Assembly: GCA_001460835.1 (NCBI GenBank)
Contig: CYKH01002252.1
Location: 1-64,000 of the forward strand
Length of the DNA stretch: 64,000 nt
DNA from: Bodo saltans
Taxonomy: Eukaryota > Euglenozoa > Kinetoplastea > Eubodonida > Bodonidae
Direction: 5' to 3'
Position numbers and translations under genes: made by a program. Positions 25,950 to 34,684 of this stretch are shown piece by piece. The notes under the pieces are model-generated. The model was not told the origin of the DNA. It did no database searches and saw nothing but the letters and a program-made list of their open reading frames with translations. The stretch's first letter is position 1, and every line of letters starts with the position of its first letter.

Positions 25950-26998
25950 AACGAAATTTCAGAAGCGCCAAATTTGCCGAGTACCTCTCCACCTTTGCAC
26001 TAATTCATCAGATTCACTTGCATCCAACGTTGCTGATCGAAAAGCGTGACCCCTCACGCGGCTATGGAATGTATGTGCGTGATGCAGTCGATGCAGGGAC
26101 CACAATGGTGGTGCTGCCCAGACGTTCGCTCATGACGTCTACCTCCGTTGATACCTTCGGCGTGGGTTTATCGAGGCTAAGTTTGGAAAACGCTCTACAA
26201 AATATTTCCGTGCGAGACAGATTTCCTGCGATGAACCTGCTGCTTATGGGTGTCTCGCCTGTAAGTTGGATCGTCCTGGCGTGGCAGTTATCGGTAGAAC
26301 TGTCCGCACGCCATTCCTTCTGGTGGGGGTGGCTCTCCAGCGTGCCGTCGCTCCCTGATTTGAATGAACTGGAGCACGCGGCCCATGCTGCAAGCCGTGT
26401 CGTCGCGCCTCAGCTTGCTGGCCAAATGGCAACCATCCGCTCGGCACTGCAGAAAGAAGTGGATGATGCCTTTACGTCTATTGTGGCGCCTCATGCTGCG
26501 GTGGTGCCCACGATTGACACGTTTCGTTGGGCGGTACGATTGGTGTTGACGCGGTCCATCGTCGTCCCAACCATCGAAGGCACCGGTGTGGATCTCGCCA
26601 TCGCGCCGTTTATTGATTTGTGCAACATGGCAACTGCTCCGATAAAAGGAAGTTCACACAAGAAGAAACAAAACGTGAGCACCGGCAACGCTGAAGTGGA
26701 ATTTCTGGGCGATGGTGAGAATCTCCCAGAGTGGTCCCGCAAAGAAACCGATGAGGGCGGTCAGTTCAAAACTGCAGATTCGGACTATCACCGCCACGCC
26801 GTGATGTTGACACTGCACAACGCACTGCTGCCTGGCGATGAAGTTCTATTGGACGATGCTGCAGGTCTATTCCATGAGATCATGCACGAAGATTCTATCA
26901 CAACGCCCCTCAAGGCGTTTCTGTCAACCAACCCGTCACTACAGCATCCAGATATGGCTGCTGTATTGCGCATGCAGAGGTATCACATTCCATTGTAA
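25946..26998 (+). CDS. SET-domain protein, Rubisco-LSMT/SETD-like
   Basis: A 350-residue protein. ATG 25946 is the first ATG in frame. Residues about 30-60 (RDPSRGYGMYVRDAVDAGTT followed by VVLPRRSLMTS) are the N-SET strand typical of LSMT/SETD3/SETD6 lysine methyltransferases. SPVSWIVLAWQLSVELSARH and WWGWLSSVPSLPDL correspond to the iSET helices, and VDLAIAPFIDLCNM to the PxxDxxNH motif. The usual His after Asn is Met here. The C-terminal SET end (LPGDEVLLDDAAGLFHEIMH) lacks the conserved catalytic Tyr and YGF segment, so activity may be lost or relocated. An upstream ORF overlaps the start. Confidence 0.65.
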   Translation: MKRNFRSAKFAEYLSTFALIHQIHLHPTLLIEKRDPSRGYGMYVRDAVDAGTTMVVLPRRSLMTSTSVDTFGVGLSRLSLENALQNISVRDRFPAMNLLLMGVSPVSWIVLAWQLSVELSARHSFWWGWLSSVPSLPDLNELEHAAHAASRVVAPQLAGQMATIRSALQKEVDDAFTSIVAPHAAVVPTIDTFRWAVRLVLTRSIVVPTIEGTGVDLAIAPFIDLCNMATAPIKGSSHKKKQNVSTGNAEVEFLGDGENLPEWSRKETDEGGQFKTADSDYHRHAVMLTLHNALLPGDEVLLDDAAGLFHEIMHEDSITTPLKAFLSTNPSLQHPDMAAVLRMQRYHIPL

Positions 26999-27170
26999 TG
27001 GAAAGCATCAACTTGATGAGGTGAAGCAATGTGCATGATGTCTTTTTGGGGGGTCAACAATGTCTCCTATCTCTATCTTCTTCTTTTTTTTGATTTCGCG
27101 GAAAGCACAGAGGAACATACGATAATTGTATAGAGTGTGCTGCGTTTGAGAGTGTTTGAGTTGTTTGACT

Positions 27171-27767
27171 ATGTCCTCATTTACCAAAATGCAACTCCGC
27201 GCCACACGGAAGACGGTGGACTTCATGCGAGGGTCGATTGATAAAGTGAACTCGGCCGTCAGCTTCGCCACTGGCCCATTGTTCAACTACGTAAGAAGGA
27301 TTACTCACGACGCGCCTTGGATCATCATCATGGGAACTGCATTTGTCTTTTCCTCTTGTCCGTTGGTGGTCTACCCGTGGATTAAGACCTGGCTGTTGGA
27401 CGATGAACGTGCTCGCCGTGAGGTGGAGCGTGTCCGGTTGTGCCTGCAGAAAGGCATGGATCCGTTTCCCACGATCCAGCACAAAGATTTTGTATATGGC
27501 AACGTTGCCCCTGCGTTTCAAACAGATGTGTCTCATGCGCCGTTAGAGTCGTCCTGGGAGCATAGCGCTATGGTGCGGTATCGCAAGGAGAAGGAGGCCC
27601 TTCTCAAGGGAATGGGGGAGGAGGGTTACGATGTAGATCGTAGCGTAGCGCAATTGCTGAAACTGCGGGAAACCCTTAAAGTGGCGCACAAAGAAGCGAA
27701 GGAGTCCTTCGAGCTGGAGCCTGCTGGCCTGACTTTTGGTCGCCGTGAGGTCAACGCAATGAAGTAG
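27171..27767 (+). CDS. Single-membrane-segment protein, kinetoplastid unknown
   Basis: A 198-residue protein from ATG 27171. It begins with a basic, Met/Arg-rich segment (MSSFTKMQLRATRKTVDFMR), has one hydrophobic helix at about residues 43-68 (APWIIIMGTAFVFSSCPLVV and on) and then a charged soluble region ending FGRREVNAMK. The layout, a positively charged start and one membrane helix followed by a long helix, recalls accessory subunits of mitochondrial inner-membrane complexes, but no family is recognised and the location is an inference. Confidence 0.65.
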   Translation: MSSFTKMQLRATRKTVDFMRGSIDKVNSAVSFATGPLFNYVRRITHDAPWIIIMGTAFVFSSCPLVVYPWIKTWLLDDERARREVERVRLCLQKGMDPFPTIQHKDFVYGNVAPAFQTDVSHAPLESSWEHSAMVRYRKEKEALLKGMGEEGYDVDRSVAQLLKLRETLKVAHKEAKESFELEPAGLTFGRREVNAMK

Positions 27768-27901
27768 TTAACGGAAAAAAAGTGTGCGTTTCTTTTTCAC
27801 TCTTTTTTTGTTATTGATGAATTTATGTTTCGAACTTCGATTGCTTTCATTTCGCATTATGTAGTAGCAATTCTTTTAGAAGAACCGTGGTGTAGCACCA
27901 T

Positions 27902-28483
27902 ATGCTTCGCCGAACGTTCCTCACTCGTGCTGCCCCGGCGGCCGCAGTTGCAGCTGCTGCAGGCGACGAAGCTGCAAAGCTCCCTGCAGGAAATCCGATC
28001 TCGAAAAGCTGGTACCGCTCTGGACTCCAGATTCGCCGAGCTGCTTCATACCGATCTCGTTGGGGCACTGGTGCTGAAGGCGTCTACACTGGCGTAAACC
28101 TTGCGGATCAGGTGAAACTACACTGCGTTGATAATACCAACTGCAAGCACGTGCGTCTCATCACCAAATCTGCAGGTGAACGGATTGCTCATAACCACGT
28201 GTTTGCAGGTGTGTCGCATCGTGTGACGGTGCAGCGCTTCAGAAGTGGTGGTGCTACGAAGCAGAAAGTAAAACCTGGAACGGTCTACTGGGTGTGCTTA
28301 CTCTCACGTCGGCAATCCAACACAAGGCACAGTGGGTTGCGCACAAACTTTGATCGCAACACGTGCATTCTCATGAATGATCAGCGAGTTCCAGTTGGAA
28401 GCCGAATTATGTACTGTGCAGGAAGACACGTGAACCACAAGTATCACTTGAAGGCTGCAGTACTGGCAAATTTCTTCGTTTGA
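27902..28483 (+). CDS. Mitochondrial large-subunit ribosomal protein uL14m
   Basis: A 193-residue protein from ATG 27902. The first 30 residues (MLRRTFLTRAAPAAAVAAAA) form a typical Arg/Ala-rich mitochondrial presequence. The uL14 fold follows: VKLHCVDNTNCKHVRLI corresponds to LxxxDNSGAKxxxxI, KVKPGTVYWVCLLSRRQSNT to the VKKGxxxxAVVVRxKK block, RHSGLRTNFDRNTCILMNDQ to RxDGxxIxFDxNAxVLIN and VPVGSRI to xPxGTRI. The DNSGAK motif reads DNTNCK, a modest divergence typical of kinetoplastid mitoribosomal proteins. The mature part is about 150 residues against 122 in bacteria. It sits at the subunit interface of the 50S-type subunit. Confidence 0.85.
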   Translation: MLRRTFLTRAAPAAAVAAAAGDEAAKLPAGNPISKSWYRSGLQIRRAASYRSRWGTGAEGVYTGVNLADQVKLHCVDNTNCKHVRLITKSAGERIAHNHVFAGVSHRVTVQRFRSGGATKQKVKPGTVYWVCLLSRRQSNTRHSGLRTNFDRNTCILMNDQRVPVGSRIMYCAGRHVNHKYHLKAAVLANFFV

Positions 28484-28620
28484 CGAAAGCGAAGCTGGAG
28501 TGGAGAAGCGAGACTCAGGAGCCGGTAGTGGCGCGCGAGTTTGTCTCTCTTGGTTTACAATCACAAGTCTTCTTCTTCTTTTTTTTCCTTCATCACGATG
28601 TACACCTTCCTCGCATGAAT

Positions 28621-28651
28621 TTCCCCTCATTTATTTCTTCATCTTCTGCAG
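28621..28651 (+). promoter_or_regulatory. Probable trans-splice acceptor for the TTC1-like gene
   Basis: The tract ttatttcttcatcttctgcag ends in AG at 28650-28651, 15 bases before ATG 28667. An additional T-rich run lies at 28569-28588. Confidence 0.6.
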
Positions 28652-28666
28652 AAATCATTCAAATAA

Positions 28667-29440
28667 ATGTCTCGAGTTGAGGAACTGCCAACCTCAAGCG
28701 ACAGTGACGACGACACTCCGCAGACATCGTCACAGCCACCTGTGTTGTTCAAGTCAGAGGGCGACCTTTGCACTGAACTGAAAGTTCGTGGCAACACCCG
28801 GTTCACTGCAGGCGACATTGATGGCGCATTGGCGAGTTACGTTGAGGCACTAGAGCATGCGACCAGAAAGCCGCGACCAGCTCCGCAATCATACCCGCCA
28901 TCAACACAGTCCCCCGAAAGAGTTGCCAACGGTGTTGGAGACGCATCATCATCGCCAGCTGGCGAGCAAACGCCTGAAGCATCAGTGGCTGCATCGACTA
29001 CAGAGCAACCGATTGACCCTGCTCTCGAAGATTCTTATGTCCTTACTGCACAGGTTATGTGCAACGCTGCAGCTTGCTTGATGAAACAGCTGAAGTACGC
29101 TGAGGCAGAAGAGCACCTGTCAGAAGCAATCCGGCATCATCCCCGCTACGAGCGTGCTTACCTTCGTCGTGCAGACTGCTACTACGCTCTTGAAAAGTGG
29201 TCGTCAGCGCACGCCGATTGGGATACGGCAGTGACGAAGTTTGGCGCTTCACTCGATCGAGAGACAAGCTCAAAACGGGATATTGCAAAACAGAAGACTG
29301 ACGAAGAAATGAAGAAAATGCTAGGACAACTGAAGGACCTCGGGAACATGTTCCTCGGCAAGTTTGGCCTATCAACGGATAACTTCAAGTTCGATAAAGA
29401 CCCGAATTCCGGAAACTACAGCATGCGGTTTGAGAAGTGA
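28667..29440 (+). CDS. TTC1: TTC1-like tetratricopeptide protein
   Basis: A 257-residue protein from ATG 28667. Three TPR units are visible: ELKVRGNTRFTAGDIDGALA (about 37-70), VMCNAAACLMKQLKYAEAEE (about 127-157) and YERAYLRRADCYYALEKWSS (about 163-195). A Pro/Ser-rich insert separates the first two. The C-terminal block MLGQLKDLGNMFLGKFGLST with NYSMRFEK at the end is nearly the signature of animal and plant TTC1 (MLGKLKDLGNxxLxPFGLSxxNFxxxxDxxTGSYSxxF). TTC1 acts as an adaptor between Hsp70/Hsp90 and client or signalling proteins. The end motif makes the assignment firm. Confidence 0.85.
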   Translation: MSRVEELPTSSDSDDDTPQTSSQPPVLFKSEGDLCTELKVRGNTRFTAGDIDGALASYVEALEHATRKPRPAPQSYPPSTQSPERVANGVGDASSSPAGEQTPEASVAASTTEQPIDPALEDSYVLTAQVMCNAAACLMKQLKYAEAEEHLSEAIRHHPRYERAYLRRADCYYALEKWSSAHADWDTAVTKFGASLDRETSSKRDIAKQKTDEEMKKMLGQLKDLGNMFLGKFGLSTDNFKFDKDPNSGNYSMRFEK

Positions 29441-29579
29441 TGGCGCGATGTGTTGTGCTCAAATGAGGTAGTAGTAGGTTTGCCATATTTTCGTTTTGTT
29501 GTGAAAACTCTGCTTACCACTGCAGTGCTAAGAAGTTCCAACGTCTCTTCAGTGACCAACCAACCCTTGGTGTTTTTCG

Positions 29580-30431
29580 ATGAGGTTTATTTCAAAAGGA
29601 ATGACGGAATTCCAACAACTATCGTCCAACGATGTGCGCAAATTAATTTCTTCGTACTGTTTCGGAACGCAATCTGAGCGCGAAGGGATCGCCCGTGCTC
29701 AGCCAGAGATCTTCCAAGAGGACCTCCTTGAAAGTTTGGAGGAGGCACGCAGCTTAATGACGTCCACTGGGGTTGCCTACGACGAGTCAGAAAAGCTATT
29801 CTCAGCCCTCATGCGGCAGTTAGACTTGCCGAGCGAAGCAAGTGCTCATCGAGGAGGCGATGAAGCAGCTGATCGCGACGCTCCCCTTCCTTCACAAGTG
29901 GCGGAGATGGGGAAGGGTCAAAACATTTGTCGACGAGAATTTGACCTCCTCCTAGAGGCGCTGCTCAAAGATGGCCCACCACCACCTGCAGGTTCAGACG
30001 AAGACCTTCATGCACGTTTGGAGCCTCAGCAGCTCGCCACATCATCATCATCGTCCTCATGGATTTGCCGTCATGCGCCACTGACGCTTCACATATTGTC
30101 GTTTCTTCCAGCTGAGGATTTATTAAGCACGTGCGAGGATACGTGCAGTGTCTGGCGAAAGTGGTTATGCGACGAAAAAACAACTGCTGGGCCGTTTTGG
30201 ATTGGCGTTGTCCAGCGTGAGTTTCCTGAGCAGCTGATGGCAGTACTTTCTGCTCCTTCGGCATCCCCTGAGTCTGACCCGCTCGATCAGGATTGGAGAA
30301 CAATTGCGATGATTGGCGTTTGTAATGCCGATGGTACCACGAATGGGCTTCTTGACGAGCTTGCAGGGGTGAATAATGATGCGGAAGCTCTAGTCGAAGA
30401 TGGTGAGGACAACGTCGAAGCACTAGGTTGA
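29580..30431 (+). CDS. F-box-like protein
   Basis: A 283-residue protein. ATG 29580 is used; a second in-frame ATG at 29601 (MTEFQQLSSNDV) could be the real start. Residues about 165-215 (APLTLHILSFLPAEDLLSTC then VWRKWL and PFWIGVVQREFP) match the F-box pattern: Pro-Leu start, two hydrophobic helices, and Cys-x-x-Trp near the end. F-box proteins link substrates to SCF ubiquitin ligases via Skp1. The N-terminal 130 residues are acidic and helical, and the C-terminal tail is acidic (EDGEDNVEALG). No substrate-binding repeat (LRR or WD40) is present, so the target cannot be guessed. Confidence 0.6.
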   Translation: MRFISKGMTEFQQLSSNDVRKLISSYCFGTQSEREGIARAQPEIFQEDLLESLEEARSLMTSTGVAYDESEKLFSALMRQLDLPSEASAHRGGDEAADRDAPLPSQVAEMGKGQNICRREFDLLLEALLKDGPPPPAGSDEDLHARLEPQQLATSSSSSSWICRHAPLTLHILSFLPAEDLLSTCEDTCSVWRKWLCDEKTTAGPFWIGVVQREFPEQLMAVLSAPSASPESDPLDQDWRTIAMIGVCNADGTTNGLLDELAGVNNDAEALVEDGEDNVEALG

Positions 30432-30602
30432 CACATTTTTTCCTTACTATTTTGCAATTCTTTGGCACTTGCATTTTCACAATGAGTGATTCATTGAATT
30501 TGTTTTGTTTGCGCTCTATTCGAACACACAAAGTCCAATTTAGAGGGACTCAAAAGTAAAGTTTTTTTAACGAAGAATATTGGATCATACGAAAAGTAAA
30601 GA

Positions 30603-31301
30603 ATGGTGTGGTCACACGAAACAAGCGAGCTCGTCGCTGAGTTTGTTGGCACCTTCTTATTTGTGCTCACCATCACGTTGGCTACGATTGGCATCGGCTC
30701 GCTTGCGCCGCTTGCCATCGGCTTCATGCTCATGGCGATGGTCTTCACTTTCGGTTACATCTCTGGGGGCCACTTCAATCCTGCCATCACGTTTGCAACG
30801 TTCATTACTCGCCACACCCCACTACGAAAGCTGATTCGCTACGTCATTGTTCAAGTTCTTGCGGGTATCATGTCAACACTCTACGCCTCCGCCATTGTTG
30901 GCCTTGACGTTCCAGTGCCCACCACCGACACCAATATTGTGGCTGTGTGGCAAAGCTTGCTGTCTGAGCTCGTGTACACCTTTGCCCTTGCCTGTGTGGT
31001 GCTCCATGTCGCCTACTCTCGTCAGCGCACAAATAGCTTCTATGGGTTCGCCATTGGTATGACACTGATGGCCGCCGCCTTCTCCGTTGGTGGCTTCACT
31101 GGTGGCGCCTTCAATCCCGCAGTGGCGACAGGTATTCAGTTGGTCGCGTGCTTTGGAGGCAACTGCTCCCCTCTTATCTTCACGTGGATGTACTGGGTAG
31201 CGCCGATGGGCGGAGCCTTCCTCGGAGGGTTTGCTTACAACTTGCTGGATACCAATTCGCGAGAGACAGAAACGGCAGCCGTCCCTGCTATCACTCATTA
31301 G
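30603..31301 (+). CDS. Aquaporin, plant TIP1-like
   Basis: A 232-residue membrane protein from ATG 30603, with six hydrophobic helices and two NPA half-helices: GGHFNPAIT (Asn59) and GGAFNPAVATG (Asn171). EFVGTFLFV near residue 12 is the family start. The residue after the second NPA, normally the selectivity-filter Arg, is Val174, as in plant tonoplast TIP1 proteins (NPAVAFG). That predicts a wider filter passing water plus small solutes such as urea, ammonia or peroxide. Trypanosome relatives localise to acidocalcisomes and the contractile vacuole; in a free-living cell a role in osmoregulation is likely. Codon choice is C-rich. Confidence 0.92.
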   Translation: MVWSHETSELVAEFVGTFLFVLTITLATIGIGSLAPLAIGFMLMAMVFTFGYISGGHFNPAITFATFITRHTPLRKLIRYVIVQVLAGIMSTLYASAIVGLDVPVPTTDTNIVAVWQSLLSELVYTFALACVVLHVAYSRQRTNSFYGFAIGMTLMAAAFSVGGFTGGAFNPAVATGIQLVACFGGNCSPLIFTWMYWVAPMGGAFLGGFAYNLLDTNSRETETAAVPAITH

Positions 31302-31899
31302 GAAAATCATTGGCATGCAAACACAAACGAAAAATCAAAATCAAAAAAAGAAAGAAGAAACAAGCGAGGCACACTGTGAGAACGTTATGTTCGAGGGAGA
31401 AACAAAAGATTTATGGGAACGAAGAAACAAACATCAAACACTCTTGATTAGAAGATTGCAAATGATTTCGCCACATGTGTACCGCATTGCTTGGTGCAAA
31501 CGACATAAACAAGCCCACAAGAGTCTGAGTGGACCACCGCATTCGGCTCATCATTCAGCTTATTTTCACTGAGAAGCAAACACATATGATTGTCGAGGGA
31601 ATACTGACGTTGAAATCGGTGAATGCACACACTCAACATATTCCCTGTGTCCAAAATCTCTCCGTCAGCGTGCCTCGGCAAAAAAATCAACGGAAGAAGT
31701 TTGCGTGCAAAACAAGAAAGTGTGTGGTGGTTTGTTCTTCTCTCTCTCTCTCAGGCTTTTACCCCTTGCGGTGCCATCGAGCGCACCTGCCCGACAAAAA
31801 AAAAGCGAAATTCGTTGACGCCAATCTCGCTCGTGCGTGTTGTGTTTTTTTTTTTCAATTGTTCTTGATTCGTCTTGTAAATTCAGAAAGACAAACAGA
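31302..31899. other. Long intergenic region
   Basis: Starts A-rich (the probable aquaporin 3' UTR), contains a CT microsatellite at 31739-31752 and ends in a T-rich tract. The frame open from about 31529 to 32050 runs into the next gene in another frame and has non-coding composition, so it is not called. Confidence 0.55.
31842..31886 (+). promoter_or_regulatory. Probable trans-splice acceptor for the 326-aa gene
   Basis: A run of T (ttttttttttttcaattgtt) and a second T-rich patch end in AG at 31885-31886 (attcag). The first ATG after it is 31900. Confidence 0.6.
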
Positions 31900-32880
31900 A
31901 TGGAGGCAGCTGACTCCCCTACGTCGCTTTTCGCGTCGCTGGATCATCGAGGGCTTCGCGAACCTCCAAGTCTGTTTAACATCAGTGTTCACGCACATCA
32001 AAATGTACATGATCGCGATGGCGAGCCCTTGCCGCCACAACCTTATGTGACGCTCCGAGCTACACGGTTCGTCACCAGAACGGAGACGGCTGTGTTCGCT
32101 GTTGTCATCGAAGTCGTTGGGCACCAGGCGCTAACCTTGACTGATCCAACGACAGACAAATGTTGTGGGTGCTATGCCACAGTTGAACGACATCACGCCA
32201 CTGAGAGTGCCCCTTCAATGGTGAACGTAACGCGCTCGACTTGCTCCCTTTGGAGAACTGCGGCACAGGCCAAAGTATTTTTGGACATGATTGCTGCCAT
32301 TAGTGGGATATGCTCGTTGACTACCGATGGCTCTGAGGCTTGGGCGGTGGCCGGGAGGAACGACCAACTCACATTTCCCTGCATTGCGCTGCACAGAGGC
32401 TCGATGGGGATCAATCAGTTTCATCGTGAACAACATCAGTGGTCTCGTGCCGTTACGTTTGCAACTCGTGGTCGAGACGGCGTCTATCAATCGAAGCTAG
32501 AGTCAGCTGAGAAAATTAATTTCGCAGATAGCAGCAAGTACCCGTCACGCATTGTCCCGTGCACGTACGCATCACATCCCCAGGTGCTCCTAGCGCGCAG
32601 ACTGCTGGAAGATGTTGCCGCATTGAAGGTGACGCTATTGCGCCTTGATGTCGCGTGGAGGAGTTTCACCAACAACAACATTACACCAACAATGACTGTG
32701 TGGGAACATGCGCGCGAGGCCGATGCTTTTGCGTTGTCGTTGCCTGCAGCAGTGTCTTTTCAAATGGTTCCGATATCGTGGACTGTCGCTACCAGAAGTC
32801 CTTCTGCCAGTGCAGAAGCTCGTGTTGCTGAACCTCCTATGACTATGGCAGGGTGGACAGTTACGTCTCCTCCCACCTAA
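31900..32880 (+). CDS. Protein of unknown function
   Basis: A 326-residue protein; ATG 31900 is the first after the acceptor at 31886. No family is recognised. The N-terminal half has alternating hydrophobic strands (TAVFAVVIEVVGHQALTLTD and onwards to CCGCYATVERHH), suggesting a beta-rich domain with four Cys and several His. The C-terminal half contains a probable helix (LLARRLLEDVAALKVTLLRL) and ends Pro/Thr-rich. No signal peptide or membrane segment. Confidence 0.6.
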   Translation: MEAADSPTSLFASLDHRGLREPPSLFNISVHAHQNVHDRDGEPLPPQPYVTLRATRFVTRTETAVFAVVIEVVGHQALTLTDPTTDKCCGCYATVERHHATESAPSMVNVTRSTCSLWRTAAQAKVFLDMIAAISGICSLTTDGSEAWAVAGRNDQLTFPCIALHRGSMGINQFHREQHQWSRAVTFATRGRDGVYQSKLESAEKINFADSSKYPSRIVPCTYASHPQVLLARRLLEDVAALKVTLLRLDVAWRSFTNNNITPTMTVWEHAREADAFALSLPAAVSFQMVPISWTVATRSPSASAEARVAEPPMTMAGWTVTSPPT

Positions 32881-33134
32881 ACCTTAACTCTACATTCATG
32901 ATGGTAGGCCTCTGCTTGATCTTATGGAAAAAGACTATGCTTTATGTTTGAGAATACTACTGTCGTGTGATGATTCCATCTTTTTGTTCTTTTCTTTTCT
33001 TCTCGTCAGCCCCGTGGGAGTTTTGCTGTCAAAAGAGCACCCCGCACACCCTTTTTCAAGCAACTCAAACGAAGACATATTAAAGTAGCTCTGCGAGTAA
33101 GAAAAAAGAGAGACGCCTACACACACATTCTACA

Positions 33135-33512
33135 ATGACTGACGGCATCCCAGTAAAAATTCTTTTAGACGCTGTAGGCACGCAGGTATACTTGGAGCTG
33201 GAGACGGGTGAGTCTTACTCGGGCCGCCTTACAAATGTTGAGGATAATATGAATGTGCAGCTGCAAGATGCAACGAAGACGTCGCGCAACGGTAAATCGA
33301 CCTCATCTCTGAAGTCGGTGTACGTGCGAGGCTCAAATGTGGTGTTGTTCCAACTGCCCGATGCCCTAGCAAGCTCACCTGCAATTCAAGCAGCCATGGC
33401 GATCACTGACAGCAAGTCGGACGCTAGGGGCGCTGGAAGCGGGTTCGGTGGTGGCAGGCTAGGAGAGAAAAAAACAGCGGGTAAGAAGCGTGACCGTGCT
33501 GAGTCGTCCTAG
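33135..33512 (+). CDS. SMD3: Small nuclear ribonucleoprotein Sm-D3
   Basis: A 125-residue protein from ATG 33135. The Sm fold is clear: Sm1 motif VYLELETGESYSGRLTNVED followed by NMNVQLQDA, and Sm2 motif VYVRGSNVVLFQLPD. The opening GIPVKILLDAVG parallels GVPIKLLHEAxG of SmD3 in other eukaryotes, which separates it from D1. SmD3 is one of seven proteins ringing the spliceosomal U snRNAs, needed here mainly for trans-splicing. The C-terminal tail (GSGFGGGRLGEKK then KKRDRAESS) is Gly/Lys-rich, with one GGR instead of the long RG repeats found in animals. Confidence 0.9.
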   Translation: MTDGIPVKILLDAVGTQVYLELETGESYSGRLTNVEDNMNVQLQDATKTSRNGKSTSSLKSVYVRGSNVVLFQLPDALASSPAIQAAMAITDSKSDARGAGSGFGGGRLGEKKTAGKKRDRAESS

Positions 33513-33768
33513 AAAACAAAGGTAGTCTCCTGCTGGCGCTCGTGTTTCTTTCGCAAGAACAGTGCCAGTAGGAGCACGACGACATGATTAAGGGGGCGTC
33601 TTTCCTCCTTCGTTGTGTTGTCAATTGTTCTGATTATGTGTGGCGCTTCGGGCGCGCGGTGTGTTGTGGGAATAAAAAAAGAATCACCCTTTCGCTTCCG
33701 TTATGATTTGCTGAACTTGATTATATATGTTAGTGCATGTCTTTTCTTGATTGTTTTCCGAAGCAAAC

Positions 33769-34527
33769 ATGTCTGAATTTTTCAAGGCAGCCACGAAGTG
33801 CGACGTGCGTATGGCACGTGAAGCACCCATGTACATCGATCAAACTGGAGTGCTTGAAGAGTTATATCACCATGAGCGCCTTGTCGAGCAAACGTTAAAA
33901 ACAAAGCTCCTCCTTGACGCCCTTGACGAAGAAGAAGCCGCAGCTGGCGGAAGGAAGGCAATTGACGCCAAAGACGTAGATTCGATCGTTGGGAATGGGT
34001 ATACTGTGGAAGCAGGCTCGTACCGCGAGCCGCCAATGTCGATTGCAGCTCAAGCAAAGGCGCCCGAGGAGCGCAACCGTGGTAGCAGAGCGTTGCACTG
34101 CGCTGTGGAATCGCGCATGAACATTTGGAAGAAGGAGTTGGAGATGAAATCTGCGTCTGTGAATTACAAAGAACAAAACGAAAAGGCGAACGCAAAACTC
34201 GAGGAAGAAAGTAGGCGTCGTGACGCCGAACGCGAGCTGAATGCCCTCATCGCCACCAGGCAACTCACAGCGCATGAGGCTCAGAAAGAAGCGAGACGCA
34301 TCGCTGCAGAACGAGCGAAGATGGGCGATAGAGTTCATCCCATTGATATCTTGCAGAAACGCATCGCAGCCGATTTGCTAGATGAGATTGAAGAAGGGAC
34401 TAGATTTGTGACCGCTCAAGTCGAACGCGAAGAAAAGGGTGTGGATGAAATTCGTGATATCGAGTCAATGAAAGACATCAAGTACAAGTACCATTCACCT
34501 TCAAAGCACATTCCGCGCCCTTGGTAG
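33769..34527 (+). CDS. Charged helical protein, unknown function
   Basis: A 252-residue protein; ATG 33769 is the first in-frame ATG, directly after a T-rich tract (cttttcttgattgttttccg) and a short A-rich leader. It is rich in Glu, Lys, Arg and Ala. Residues about 110-200 (MNIWKKELEMKSASVNYKEQ to ARRIAAERAKMG) probably form a long helix or coiled coil. It ends HSPSKHIPRPW, a Pro/aromatic tail that could dock a partner. No family is recognised; a cytoskeletal role would be a guess. Confidence 0.65.
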   Translation: MSEFFKAATKCDVRMAREAPMYIDQTGVLEELYHHERLVEQTLKTKLLLDALDEEEAAAGGRKAIDAKDVDSIVGNGYTVEAGSYREPPMSIAAQAKAPEERNRGSRALHCAVESRMNIWKKELEMKSASVNYKEQNEKANAKLEEESRRRDAERELNALIATRQLTAHEAQKEARRIAAERAKMGDRVHPIDILQKRIAADLLDEIEEGTRFVTAQVEREEKGVDEIRDIESMKDIKYKYHSPSKHIPRPW

Positions 34528-34684
34528 AGTTAGCAAGGAGAGATTTTCCGCTGTACATTTTTATTTTTCTTTCATACCCTTGATCCATAAGATATCCTTG
34601 TGGAAGCAAATGAATCTCATTGTTTTCGCGACTTCGTCGTTTCTTTTCATGAAAAGAAGATTTCATCTTCAACGAAATTGTCAA

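Noticed and set aside
31529-32050. Open frame of 173 codons before the 326-aa gene
   Set aside because: It runs through the pyrimidine tract and into the next gene out of frame. The downstream gene has a clear acceptor and better composition.
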